DNA from: Acidobacteriota bacterium
GTDB lineage: Bacteria > Actinomycetota > Acidimicrobiia > Spongiisociales > UBA5794
Length of the DNA stretch: 64,000 bases
Assembly (NCBI GenBank): GCA_022562055.1
Contig: JADFQA010000010.1
Coordinates: 1 to 64,000, forward strand
Direction of reading: 5' to 3'
Shown here piece after piece: positions 34,265 through 43,338 of the stretch. Position 1 is the first letter of the stretch; each line of letters starts with the position of its first letter. The notes beneath the pieces are model-generated. The model saw only the letters and a program-made list of their open reading frames with translations. It made no database searches and was not told the origin of the DNA. The translations under genes were made by a program, and so were the position numbers.

Positions 34265-34738
34265 ATGCGAACTTCCAGCTTCCTGTTTCTTCTCTTTGTG
34301 GCGATGCCGATCGCAGAGATCGCGCTTTTTCTCAGAGTTTCAAACTCGGTCGGCTGGGGGTCCACGTTGCTGTTTGTCATCATGACGGCGCTTATCGGCG
34401 CGGCCCTTGTTTCCCGCCAGAGCCGGGTCGCATGGCAGCAGGTTCAGACGACGTTTGCGCAGGGCGAAATTCCGACTAAGGAAATAGCGCACGGTTCGAT
34501 GATCTTGGTGTCCGGCGCATTGTTGGTAACACCCGGGTTCATCACGGATGCCATCGGATTTGCGTTGCTGATACCGGGCATACGAGAAGTTCTCCGGATT
34601 TTCGCGATTCGTATGTTTCGCGGGCGACTACGGGTGCAGACCTTCGGCGGTCCGTTTGCAGGCCCAAATGGACCTTTCCCGAATGCGCCAACCGAGCCCG
34701 ACAATGACGATCCCCCTCCCGGTGTGATTGACGTATGA
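34265..34738 (+). CDS. fxsA: FxsA-family membrane protein
   Basis: A 157-residue protein with the FxsA core. Helices FLFLLFVAMPIAEIALFLRV and STLLFVIMTALIGAALV are followed by the QGEIPTKEIAHGSMILVSGALLVTPGFITDAIGFALLIP motif region. It has a Pro/Gly-rich cytoplasmic tail. FxsA is a conserved cytoplasmic-membrane protein, named for suppression of phage exclusion in E. coli. It leads an operon with NUDIX, MBL and M23 genes (overlaps of 4, 11 and 4 bp). Confidence 0.88.
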   Translation: MRTSSFLFLLFVAMPIAEIALFLRVSNSVGWGSTLLFVIMTALIGAALVSRQSRVAWQQVQTTFAQGEIPTKEIAHGSMILVSGALLVTPGFITDAIGFALLIPGIREVLRIFAIRMFRGRLRVQTFGGPFAGPNGPFPNAPTEPDNDDPPPGVIDV

Positions 34739-35556
34739 CGACCGAAAGTAGCGCGCCGCGGCCTGCATCGACTGTCTGTGCCGTACGCCAGAACGGTGAT
34801 CGCTTAGAGGTCCTTATGGTCAAGCGAGGTCCTACCGCAAAGTTCATGGCGAATGCTTGGGTGTTTCCCGGTGGGGTTCTCGACCCCGAGGACGGTCTTG
34901 CTGAAGCTGTTGCCCTGACCGGCGTCGATGACGCCCTCGCGCCTTGGGTTTCAGCTGCAGCACGTGAGCTCTGCGAGGAGACCGGCATCTGGGTCACTAC
35001 TGAAGGGGCTTGGGTCGCTAGCGGCTTCGCTCGCGCCCTGCGCAACGCAACGGTGAACGAACACCTGGCCGCAAGCGGCCGCCGGTGGGCAGGCGCAAGC
35101 TTTTCGTGGTTTACGACATGGGTGACGCCGACGATTGTGCCTATGCGTTTCGAGGCGCGATTCTTTGCAGTTGGACTCCCGATGGGTATCGACCCTGACC
35201 CCGACCCGGGAGAAATTGCGGACGCGGAGTGGATCCATCCGGGCGATGCTGTGAAACGTTCTGAATCGGGTGAGTGGACGGTACCATTTCCGACCGCACG
35301 AACGCTTGAGACGATTTCCCGTTACGAGTCTGTATCAGCATGGCTTGGGCACATCGAGGCGCTCGACCAGGTCGACGTGATCCAGCCGAGGATGAGGATT
35401 CTCGACGACGACTCATTCGAGGTTCTGCTCCCCGGCGACGACGGTTTCGATGCGGTGGGCGACCTTCCGGCGAACCCGCAGGCGTTGAGCCGTGCCGCGT
35501 CGGTCGCTCTCAAGTCTGGCGACGGGTCGATGGTCGAGGTCTCGAATGCGAGTTGA
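34735..35556 (+). CDS. NUDIX hydrolase (NUDT7/NUDT19-like)
   Basis: A 273-residue NUDIX protein. AWVFPGGVLDPEDG starts the box, and AARELCEETGIWV ends it after an insertion of about 25 residues. This extended Nudix layout is typical of NUDT7/8/19-type CoA or acyl-CoA diphosphatases. The C-terminal part (TPTIVPMRFEARFFAV) is also family-like. CoA hydrolysis is inferred from the layout only. It overlaps fxsA (ATGA) and the MBL gene (11 bp). Confidence 0.82.
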   Translation: MTTESSAPRPASTVCAVRQNGDRLEVLMVKRGPTAKFMANAWVFPGGVLDPEDGLAEAVALTGVDDALAPWVSAAARELCEETGIWVTTEGAWVASGFARALRNATVNEHLAASGRRWAGASFSWFTTWVTPTIVPMRFEARFFAVGLPMGIDPDPDPGEIADAEWIHPGDAVKRSESGEWTVPFPTARTLETISRYESVSAWLGHIEALDQVDVIQPRMRILDDDSFEVLLPGDDGFDAVGDLPANPQALSRAASVALKSGDGSMVEVSNAS

Positions 35557-36334
35557 ACGCGTCCTGTGCCCGAACCCCGGTCCGTACACGGGTCGTGGGA
35601 CGAACACCTACGTGATCGCTGACAGCGGGGTCGCCCTCATTCTCGATCCAGGGCCGATCATCGGCATCCATCTCGACGCGATCCGTCACGCTCTTGGGTC
35701 CGACGAGGTGATCGGTGTAGCCGTGACCCACACTCATCCCGACCACGCACCCGCGGCGAATCCGCTGGGAAATGAGTTTGGGGTGCCGGTGTACGGTTTT
35801 CGTCCCGGTCCCGAGTTCGAGCCGTCTGACACGCTTGCGCACGGCGACGTCCTGGAGGTCGGCTCGTACTCCCTCAGCGTGATCCACACTCCCGGTCACA
35901 CGGATGACCATCTGTGTTATCTAGGCGACGATGTTCTGTTTAGCGGCGATCACATTATTTCGGGATCGACAGTCATTCTCGAAGACGCTACCGCATACAT
36001 GGAGTCGCTCGATGTTGTTGACATGGTCGCTCCCGAGGTCATTCTCCCCGGCCATGGCGAACGAATTGAAGATGGGCGGGCCGCAATACAGGCCTACATT
36101 GCGCATCGCACGATGCGTGAGGATCAGTTCGTTGCTGCCATCGCCGCGGGCGCATCGAGTGTCGGCGACATTGTTGACGCCGTGTACACGGGCTTGGCGA
36201 GCGCCCTCGTGCCGGCAGCTATGCATCAGGTGGGCGTCGTATTGCAAAAGCTTGCCAAGGATCAACGAATCGACGAGTGGGATGGCAACGTTCTGGCTGC
36301 GACCCGACTTTCCTTGAGCACCGGCACATCGTGA
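35546..36334 (+). CDS. Metallo-beta-lactamase fold hydrolase (LACTB2-like)
   Basis: A 262-residue MBL protein. The zinc motif THTHPDHAPA gives His62, His64, Asp66 and His67, with further ligands in HTPGHTDDH, FSGDHI and LPGHGE. A C-terminal winged-helix-like region (MHQVGVVLQKLAKDQRIDEW) matches the LACTB2 group, whose members act as endoribonucleases or thioester hydrolases. The start at 35546 overlaps the NUDIX stop by 11 bp. It is followed, with a GTGA overlap, by the M23 peptidase. Confidence 0.85.
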   Translation: MRVERVLCPNPGPYTGRGTNTYVIADSGVALILDPGPIIGIHLDAIRHALGSDEVIGVAVTHTHPDHAPAANPLGNEFGVPVYGFRPGPEFEPSDTLAHGDVLEVGSYSLSVIHTPGHTDDHLCYLGDDVLFSGDHIISGSTVILEDATAYMESLDVVDMVAPEVILPGHGERIEDGRAAIQAYIAHRTMREDQFVAAIAAGASSVGDIVDAVYTGLASALVPAAMHQVGVVLQKLAKDQRIDEWDGNVLAATRLSLSTGTS

Positions 36335-37485
36335 AACGGCTGCTGCTTGTGTTCTCGTTGGTTGCGGTGGTGATTGCACCGGCGTACGCAGCCCGCGACA
36401 TCACGCAGTCCGATCTCGACGCCGCCGACAGAGAGCGGATCGCGTCTCAGGATCGGCTAATCGATGCGACTACCGAATACGAACAGAGCATCGTGCGTCT
36501 CGACGAGTTGCAGAGCGAGGTCGCTCGCCTGTCAATTTCCCTAACCCGGACAGAGGCAGAACTCGCCGTGACCCGCGAGAGTGCCGCCGCGCTGCTTGGG
36601 GAAATCTATCGACGCAACGAGTTGACAGGTATCGGCACCTTCTTCACCACGGCGGACATTGGTGAAGCAGCAATCAAGTTGGAGTACCTCAGCCGTCTCA
36701 CCTCCCGCGAGACGGCGGCGATTGGGCGCGTAGAGGCCTTGTCCGCTAGTTACGCCGCGCAGGGGGAGCGGATGACTGATGCGTTGGAGCGCCAGGTCGT
36801 GACGAACGAACGGCTCGCTGTGCTGGCCGAACAGATCATCAGCGAACTCGATCGTGCCAACGAGGCCTACAAGGAGATCACCGCGGCGTACGAAGAGCAG
36901 GAGTACCGCAAGTGGCTGGCAACGTCCACGACGACCACCACGACGACGACCACCACCACAACGACCGCGGCGCCGGTGGTGACCTCGACGACAACCGTCC
37001 CGACAAGTACGACAACTGTTCCGACAAGTACGACTACCACAACGCCTCCTCCTGAACCGCCACCGCCTCCTCCGCCAGTAGGTGGTTTCGCGTGTCCGGT
37101 CGACGGCGCAAGCTCGTTTGTCGATACCTGGGGTGCCCGCCGCTCGGGAGGCCGTTCGCATCAGGGTGTTGACATGATTGCGGTGCGAGGAACGCCGCTC
37201 GTAGCGATCGAAGCCGGGGTTGTGAAGCGGATGAGTAGCGGGTCGCTGGGTGGCATCACCGTGTGGTTGAAAGCGGCCAACGGCGACGAGTACTACTACG
37301 CCCACATGGATGGTTGGGCGCCGGGGCTTTCGGTAGGCCAATCGTTGGCGGCCGGTGAGCTGCTGGGTTACATCGGCAACTCAGGAAATGCCCGCTACAC
37401 CGTCACGCATGTCCACTTCGAGTACCACCCCGGCGGAGGTGGCGCCGTCAACCCCTACCCACTCGTGAAGGGCCTCTGCGGGTAA
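36331..37485 (+). CDS. Secreted M23-family peptidase with coiled coil
   Basis: A 384-residue exported protein. A signal peptide (to about residue 20, APAYAA) leads into a long coiled coil (25-200), as in EnvC/NlpD- or RipA-type regulators. A Thr run and (V-P-T-S-T-T) repeats (205-245), then a poly-Pro linker, lead to a LytM/M23 domain (265-384) with HQGVDM and HVHFEYH supplying the zinc ligands. It probably cleaves or regulates cleavage of peptidoglycan at division. The GTG start overlaps the MBL stop by 4 bp. A strong terminator hairpin follows. Confidence 0.9.
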   Translation: MKRLLLVFSLVAVVIAPAYAARDITQSDLDAADRERIASQDRLIDATTEYEQSIVRLDELQSEVARLSISLTRTEAELAVTRESAAALLGEIYRRNELTGIGTFFTTADIGEAAIKLEYLSRLTSRETAAIGRVEALSASYAAQGERMTDALERQVVTNERLAVLAEQIISELDRANEAYKEITAAYEEQEYRKWLATSTTTTTTTTTTTTTAAPVVTSTTTVPTSTTTVPTSTTTTTPPPEPPPPPPPVGGFACPVDGASSFVDTWGARRSGGRSHQGVDMIAVRGTPLVAIEAGVVKRMSSGSLGGITVWLKAANGDEYYYAHMDGWAPGLSVGQSLAAGELLGYIGNSGNARYTVTHVHFEYHPGGGGAVNPYPLVKGLCG

Positions 37486-37506
37486 CAGACGAAGCGCGGC
37501 CCTTCA

Positions 37507-37581
37507 CACAGACCGTTCTGGCGTCCAATAGTGCAGCAGGATCCTGCACTATTGGACGCCAGAACGGGTTTTTTTTCTGTG
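37507..37581 (+). terminator. Exceptionally long perfect hairpin with T8 tract
   Basis: A perfect 23-bp inverted repeat (37513-37535 with 37545-37567) encloses a 9-nt loop containing GGATCC. It is followed by G and eight T residues (37569-37576). An outer pair CACAG (37507-37511) and CTGTG (37577-37581) flanks the whole. It acts as a textbook rho-independent terminator for the fxsA-M23 operon, but the stem is far longer than usual. Confidence 0.85.
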
Positions 37582-37606
37582 TTGTCCTCGCCCTTTTCGG
37601 TCGGGA

Positions 37607-38581
37607 CTATGCGTTGACTGGGTAGTCGATGCCGTTTGAGACCTTGACGATTGCTTTCCAACCGGCCTGTTGGGCCTCCAGGTCGTGGAAGTGCACATGC
37701 TCCATGCGTTCGAGCGAGCCGGTTACCTTCTTCGGCCGTGATGCGAAAAACTCGCCGTTGACATCGTCGCCAAACTCCAACGCCTGCAAATACCGCGACG
37801 CCCCCGTGGCGGTGGAGTGTTTCATGCCGAGAAACTTGGGGGAGTACTTGAACATTGGAAGCATGACATATTTCATGAAGGCGTTCGCGTTCCGCCCCGC
37901 GTCGGTGTCCGGTGCGCTTCCCGGAGAGATGGTGTTCACCGTCACGCCGTCGGGCAGTTTTTTCGCGAGCTGCTGGCTCCACCAAGCAACGAACATCTTT
38001 GCGTTTGCATACGACACCGCGGCCTTGAACTTCTTGGGTTCTTCTCCACGGATCACAGATACCGCAGTTGCGACAAGGTCGCCGCCGTACCGCTTGGACG
38101 CATCGCTGAGATCGGTCACCTTGAAGGTCGGCATGTCGCCGCGAGCTGCCTCTGACCCGGCAATCACGATTTTCGCCCTCTCTGCCAGCAGGCCATCCTC
38201 AAGGATCTGCATCGTGAGCTGATGATGTCCAATAAGCGAAGAAGAGAAGGTCATATCGATACCGCTGTCGGTCTGACGTAGTTCGCTTCCCGAGACCAGT
38301 CCTGCGTTCAGTAGCAGGAAGTCAATGGTGTCTCCGTTGGCGGCAAGCTCCGCCGCGGCCGCCTTGACGCTGGCCGGTTTGTTAAGGTCGAGCGCAAGTG
38401 GTGAAAACACGTCCTTCCCGGTCCGTTGTGCAAGGGTGGCCGAGGCTGCTTTAGCTTTAGCTTCGGTGCGCCCGGTCACGGTCACCTTCGCCCATCCGGC
38501 TTCAGCGAGTTGGGCCGCTGCTTCCAGGCCGAGGCCCGACGTCGCACCCGTGACGAGTGCGTGATTGGTGTTGCTGGTCAT
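37607..38581 (-). CDS. Short-chain dehydrogenase/reductase
   Basis: A 324-residue SDR, similar in length to retinol/protochlorophyllide-reductase-like enzymes. The nucleotide motif TGATSGLG (about 10-17), NAG in LLLNAGLV, and the active-site YxxxK in VSYANAKMF are present. The catalytic Ser is in VIAGSEAARG. Substrate is unknown. The ATG at 38581 overlaps the stop of the upstream SRPBCC gene by 4 bp, with AAGGAGAG a few bases before. This pair diverges from a SARP-type regulator. Confidence 0.85.
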   Translation of the reverse strand: MTSNTNHALVTGATSGLGLEAAAQLAEAGWAKVTVTGRTEAKAKAASATLAQRTGKDVFSPLALDLNKPASVKAAAAELAANGDTIDFLLLNAGLVSGSELRQTDSGIDMTFSSSLIGHHQLTMQILEDGLLAERAKIVIAGSEAARGDMPTFKVTDLSDASKRYGGDLVATAVSVIRGEEPKKFKAAVSYANAKMFVAWWSQQLAKKLPDGVTVNTISPGSAPDTDAGRNANAFMKYVMLPMFKYSPKFLGMKHSTATGASRYLQALEFGDDVNGEFFASRPKKVTGSLERMEHVHFHDLEAQQAGWKAIVKVSNGIDYPVNA

Positions 38582-39081
38582 GGTATCTCTCCTTGTTCTG
38601 CGGTTTGGGGTATGGACGTGTGTCCGCCCGCTCCCTTGCGCGTTAGCGATTCTGTGTATAGGCGAAGCCCTTCGAGGCTGCGTTCCCACGCCGCGCTGAG
38701 TTGGCGATGGACAATAAGCCGATCGATGACCGGACCAAGCGGCCCTAGTCGCACGCTGTATCGAAAGCTTGCCTTGATCCGTGTCGCCGTCGCTTGGTCA
38801 GTAAGTTCAAAACGTATCAGACCGTGTTTCAGCGGCGACGCATCGTGGATGCTGTAGCCGACAAGCGAACCCTCGTCCCACTCGACCACCGTTTCGGTCA
38901 TCCATCCGCTTGGACTCATGGAGCATCTGCGGGTGGCACCGATCCCAAGCGGTTCGTCGGATCTGCGCTGAATTTCGCGTATTGCAGGGTTCCATTCGAC
39001 GACCGCATCGCCGTCCACGAGTGCGTCCCACACGACGTGGCGAGGCGCTTCGATGATCATGTCGGCCCTCATCGGTTCCAT
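38578..39081 (-). CDS. SRPBCC-family protein (polyketide cyclase/dehydrase-like)
   Basis: A 167-residue START-like protein. MIIEAPRHVVWDALVDGDAVVEWNPAI is the typical first strand and helix, and ATRIKASFRYSVRLGPLGPVIDRLI is the C-terminal part. AAAGGAG is 7-8 nt before the ATG, so it has a normal leader. Together with the downstream SDR (4-bp overlap) it may form a small catabolic or biosynthetic pair. The divergent BTAD regulator 114 bp away is a candidate controller. Confidence 0.75.
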   Translation of the reverse strand: MEPMRADMIIEAPRHVVWDALVDGDAVVEWNPAIREIQRRSDEPLGIGATRRCSMSPSGWMTETVVEWDEGSLVGYSIHDASPLKHGLIRFELTDQATATRIKASFRYSVRLGPLGPVIDRLIVHRQLSAAWERSLEGLRLYTESLTRKGAGGHTSIPQTAEQGEIP

Positions 39082-39195
39082 GGGCTACTCCTTTCAAAGT
39101 GAATGATGGATCAGGGTGCTGTGTATTTGCTGTGGTCCTGGTGTACTCGACCCGGACCGGCGGTCAGCTGTGTGCGAGCGCGGTACAGTCGGTAC

Positions 39196-42039
39196 ATGCA
39201 CGTTGCAATTCTTGGACCCCTCGAGGTCCGTCAGGACAACACGCTATTGGTCCTCGGCGGCCCTAAACAGAGGGCCGTTCTCGCGATGCTTGCCATCCAT
39301 CTCGGCGAGGTCGTTTCTCAGGATCGGCTGATCGAGGCTGTCTGGGGCAACGATCTGCCCGCAAACCCATCAAACACATTGCAGTACCAGGTCGCACAGC
39401 TGCGGAAGCTTCTCGAAGATGATCCGTCCAAGCCACGGCGGCTCGTTACGCTATCGCCCGGCTACCTTCTCGAGTCGTCGACGATCACGGTCGACAATGT
39501 CGAGTTCGAGCGTCACGTTGGTGCCGCCAGGTCGCATCTCGCAGTTGAGGCCAACGCAGAGGCGCGAAATTCCATCGAAGCTGCGCTTCGGTTGTGGCGT
39601 GGGCCGGCGCTCGACGAGTTCCGCTACGAAGCCTTTGCGAGTGCGGAAGCTGACCGGCTCGATGCTGAGCGTGTTAGCGCACAGGAGTTGAGCATCGACA
39701 TTGCCCTTGCACAGGGTCGCCACGGCGAAATGATTCCGCTGCTCGAGGACCTCACGTCTCGCTACCCGGTCCGCGAGGGGCTGTGGGCACAGCGAATGAC
39801 TGCCCTCTATCGCGACGGCAGGCAAACAGAAGCGTTGCGCGCGTATCAGGACGCTCGCGGTGCTCTGGTGGACGCCGGCATCGAACCGTCAGCCAAGCTG
39901 CGCGATCTTGAGCAAAATATCATCGACCAAGACGCAGATCTCGATGCGCCAGCGTTGTCCATCGACCCCTCCCGCACCAATCTCCCAACCCCGACCAATC
40001 GTCTGATCGGCCGGGAATCGGCGGTTGCGGACACCATCGGCACTCTTTCGGTGTCTCGGTTGGTCACGTTGGTTGGTTCGGGAGGAGCCGGCAAAACGAG
40101 ACTCGCTATTGCGGTGGCCAACCAGCTTCACTCGAGCTATCGCGACGGTGTGTGGTTTGTCGAACTCGACGGTCTCGAGGAGCCTGAACTTGTGCCTGCT
40201 GTCGTCGGTCGAACGTTGGGAGTCAAAGAAGACCCGGCAGCGGAAGTTGTTGACACCGTTGCCGCGGCGCTGCGACATAAATCCGTGTTGATAGTGCTCG
40301 ATAACTGTGAACACCTCGCGGAAGCCGCGGGGGACCTCGTGGAAACTCTTCTGCAACGCTGTCCGGGCCTATCGGTGCTTGCGACCAGTCAGTCGACGAT
40401 GAACGTTTCGGGTGAGGTTGTGGTCAATGTCCCGCCGTTGGCATTGCCTGGCGAAACGGACTCGATATACGACCGTCTCGACGAGGTTGCCGCGGTTGCC
40501 CTGTTCTTGGAGCGATCCAAGGGCGCAAGCGGCCAACGACGTGATTGGACCGAAGCTGATCTCGCTGCCGTGGCCAACATTGTGTCAGAGCTCGACGGCA
40601 TGCCGCTTGCTGTAGAGCTTGCCGCGGCGCGTACACGGTCGATGTCCCTCGATGAGATTGCAAGAGGGTTGAGCGACAGATTCGAGATACTTGGGCGCGG
40701 TCCACGGACCGCACCGATACGACAACAATCGCTTCTTGGGGCGGTCGAGTGGAGTGTGTCGCTGCTTCAACCGCCGCTTCTTGACGCCTTGCTGAGATTG
40801 AGTGTCTTTGCCGGCAGTTATGGTGTGGAAACTGCGGCCAGCGTTGTTGGTGTGTCAGACAACGAGATGCGCGAGGTGTTGGCCGCTCTCGTTGATCGGT
40901 CTCTGATCTATCGGGTGACCGACCTCATTGGATCCGCTCGGTACGCGATGCTCGAAACGATCCGCAAGTACGGAGCGCGGGAATTGTCCGACACCGAGCT
41001 AGCGTCGGCGCAAGACGCTCACCTAGACACATTTATGTCGTTGGTCGCTGAGTCCGCCGATGGAATTTGCGGGCCGGACCAGGTCACCTGGCTGCACCGT
41101 CTGAACGGCGAGTACGAGAACATCAGGGCCGCTCTCGCTTGGAGTATCGCTGGCGGCTCGATTGAAAGTGGCATCCGGATGGGCGGACATCTTGGCGGTT
41201 ACTGGGATTGGACCGGCCACTTGAAGGAGGCGTTCGAGTGGTATCGGAGGCTCGATGAGGCGGTGTCAGAACCGATCGTCGGACTCGGTGCGATCCAGGG
41301 ATGGCGCGCCTATTTGGCATGGGAATTCGGCGACATGGATATGGGCAGGCGGTTTGGCGAACAGGCGCTTGAAACAGCGACCGCGATTGGTGACACGGTT
41401 GATGTGATTCTAGCTCTGTCCGTGGATGCCCTCTTGGCGAGGTCGGCCGGCGATCTAGATGCAGCCCGAGTCTCAGCGGAGACGATCGTCCGCCTTGCTA
41501 CCGAAGCTGGGAACGATTGGAGGGTGGCGTGGGCATACAGCGCTCTAGCTACGATCGCCCTTGTGGCGAAGGACTTAGACGCCGCCCTCACCCACGCTGA
41601 GACCACGATCGAAATTTTCGACCGGTGCGGCGACCAGCGGGGCATAGCGTGGGGCCTCATCGCCCATGCCCACGTCTCCCTCGATCGAGATGATCTCGAT
41701 GCCGCAGACGCATACGCTTTGGATGCTCTCGCCAAGTCCGTTGACGTCTTTGATGACCGCAACATCTCGTGGTGCTTGGAGATACTCGCCGACATCGCCC
41801 GCCGTCGCGGAGAATTTGATCGTTCGGCGCGCTTATGGGGCGCGGCACATCCGCTTCGTGAGCATCGGGGGCTGCCCGGCTCGCCATCGAAGCTCGGCGA
41901 GCTTGATGACCTCGAACGTGCCTTGCGTTCTGAGATCGGTGACGATGTCGATCTGATGATGCGCGCGGGTCGCGCCGATCCGCGGGGCGTCGTGGCCGGC
42001 GAAATCGCGAGGGTCGATCGATGGAAAGTGGCGTCCTGA
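39196..42039 (+). CDS. AfsR/SARP-type BTAD transcriptional regulator with NB-ARC ATPase and TPR domains
   Basis: A 947-residue multidomain regulator. An OmpR-like winged helix (VAILGPLEVRQDNT...GGPKQRAVLAMLAIH...VVSQDRLIEAVWG) starts at residue 2. The BTAD all-helical domain continues to about 250. An NB-ARC/STAND ATPase has the P-loop GSGGAGKTR near residue 292 and Walker B VLIVLDNCEH. TPR-like repeats fill the C-terminal 300 residues. Such proteins activate nearby operons, often secondary metabolism. TACAGT (39184-39189) is 6 nt from the ATG. The likely target is the divergent SRPBCC-SDR pair. Confidence 0.9.
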   Translation: MHVAILGPLEVRQDNTLLVLGGPKQRAVLAMLAIHLGEVVSQDRLIEAVWGNDLPANPSNTLQYQVAQLRKLLEDDPSKPRRLVTLSPGYLLESSTITVDNVEFERHVGAARSHLAVEANAEARNSIEAALRLWRGPALDEFRYEAFASAEADRLDAERVSAQELSIDIALAQGRHGEMIPLLEDLTSRYPVREGLWAQRMTALYRDGRQTEALRAYQDARGALVDAGIEPSAKLRDLEQNIIDQDADLDAPALSIDPSRTNLPTPTNRLIGRESAVADTIGTLSVSRLVTLVGSGGAGKTRLAIAVANQLHSSYRDGVWFVELDGLEEPELVPAVVGRTLGVKEDPAAEVVDTVAAALRHKSVLIVLDNCEHLAEAAGDLVETLLQRCPGLSVLATSQSTMNVSGEVVVNVPPLALPGETDSIYDRLDEVAAVALFLERSKGASGQRRDWTEADLAAVANIVSELDGMPLAVELAAARTRSMSLDEIARGLSDRFEILGRGPRTAPIRQQSLLGAVEWSVSLLQPPLLDALLRLSVFAGSYGVETAASVVGVSDNEMREVLAALVDRSLIYRVTDLIGSARYAMLETIRKYGARELSDTELASAQDAHLDTFMSLVAESADGICGPDQVTWLHRLNGEYENIRAALAWSIAGGSIESGIRMGGHLGGYWDWTGHLKEAFEWYRRLDEAVSEPIVGLGAIQGWRAYLAWEFGDMDMGRRFGEQALETATAIGDTVDVILALSVDALLARSAGDLDAARVSAETIVRLATEAGNDWRVAWAYSALATIALVAKDLDAALTHAETTIEIFDRCGDQRGIAWGLIAHAHVSLDRDDLDAADAYALDALAKSVDVFDDRNISWCLEILADIARRRGEFDRSARLWGAAHPLREHRGLPGSPSKLGELDDLERALRSEIGDDVDLMMRAGRADPRGVVAGEIARVDRWKVAS

Positions 42040-42072
42040 CATGCCGCAGACTGGGATGGTTGCCCCCGGTGG

Positions 42073-43224
42073 CTAGGCGCGAGCGGTCTCCATGTCTTCA
42101 AGACGTTGGGCAATGATATCCATCCGGGTTCCACACGAGTCGTCCTCGGCGGGTGGGACCACACCAACCAATGTTTTTGCAGCGGCGATAATTGCCTTTC
42201 CTGCGGGGCCGTCAGGGTAAAAGCGTACAACCGGCTTGCCATTGTCGCCGCCTTCGACGACGTGTGGATCTAGGGGAATCTTGGCTAGCAGCGGCACCCC
42301 GATCTGATCCGCGAGTTCTTGACCTCCGCCTTCGCCAAACAATTTGTAGTGGCTGCCGTCCTCGGTGGTGAATCCAGACATGTTTTCAATGACCCCGAGC
42401 ACCGGCATGAACGACCGTCGAGCCATGTCGGCCACTCGCGCGGCGACTTTTTGGGCGGCCTTTTGCGGGGTGGTGACAACGATCATCTCGGCTTGAGGGA
42501 GGAGGCGACCCAGCGCCATCTGGATGTCCCCTGTGCCGGGCGGCATGTCGATCAGTAGGTAGTCGAGGTCTTTCGACCACGCCACATCACGCAAGAACTG
42601 TTCGAGAGCCTTCGACAGCATCAGCCCCCGCCACATCAACGCAGTTTGTTCATCCTCGATGATGAGACCGGTCGAGACGACTTCGATCCCGTAGGCGATT
42701 GTCGGCTGGATCTTGCGATCATCGGCTGCTTCGAGCCGGGTGTCGAGCGAACCGAGGATGCGGGGGATGGAGAACCCCCAAATGTCGGCGTCGAGAATGC
42801 CGACCTTGTGACCCAAGTCCACCAGCGCGACCGCGAGGTTCGCGGTCAACGACGACTTACCGACGCCTCCTTTCCCGGATGACACCGCAATGACGCGGGT
42901 CGTCGGGCTCACCATGGTTGTTTCGGCGTTGTCGCGGACCCGCAGTCGGGCCTTCTCCATCAGCTCGGTGCGTTGTGCCTTGGTCATCGCCGAGATCTTG
43001 ATCCTCACATCGTCCACACCTGGAAAGCTGCCGACCTTGCGTACGACGTCCGTTTCGATCTGGTCGCGCATCGGGCACGCCGCAATCGTGAGGGCGATTC
43101 CGATCGTCACCTGGCCACCGTCGATAGTGATCCCGGCGACCATGCCGAGCTCGACAATGTCGATGCCCAGTTCAGGGTCGATCACGCCCCTCAGGGCTCC
43201 TTCAATGTCGTCGCGGCGAATCAT
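42073..43224 (-). CDS. mrp: Mrp/ApbC-type Fe-S cluster carrier ATPase
   Basis: A 383-residue protein. The N-terminal MIP18/DUF59 domain (1-95; GVIDPELGIDIVELGMV) leads into a deviant-Walker P-loop NTPase (SSGKGGVGKSS, 116-125; DYLLIDMPPGTGD). It is expected to bind and transfer Fe-S clusters. The CxxC pair found in E. coli Mrp is replaced here (NMSGFTTEDGSHY), as in other actinobacterial members as I recall them. TACCAT (43231-43236, minus strand) is 6 nt from the ATG. A 24-residue longer start is rejected on that basis. Confidence 0.9.
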   Translation of the reverse strand: MIRRDDIEGALRGVIDPELGIDIVELGMVAGITIDGGQVTIGIALTIAACPMRDQIETDVVRKVGSFPGVDDVRIKISAMTKAQRTELMEKARLRVRDNAETTMVSPTTRVIAVSSGKGGVGKSSLTANLAVALVDLGHKVGILDADIWGFSIPRILGSLDTRLEAADDRKIQPTIAYGIEVVSTGLIIEDEQTALMWRGLMLSKALEQFLRDVAWSKDLDYLLIDMPPGTGDIQMALGRLLPQAEMIVVTTPQKAAQKVAARVADMARRSFMPVLGVIENMSGFTTEDGSHYKLFGEGGGQELADQIGVPLLAKIPLDPHVVEGGDNGKPVVRFYPDGPAGKAIIAAAKTLVGVVPPAEDDSCGTRMDIIAQRLEDMETARA

Positions 43225-43338
43225 GCCCGTATGGTATCTGAGTGAGACGTCAGCCACGACGTCCCACTGAGCGTTGCTATCGTGACGGCCGACCACCTAG
43301 TACCCAAGCCGTCAGCGCGCTCGCGCTCGGAGGATCAT

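Noticed and set aside
31000-34300. tRNA-Sec gene near selA/selB
   Set aside because: I looked for a GTTCRA T-arm with long acceptor and TCA anticodon on both strands around the sel genes and found none.
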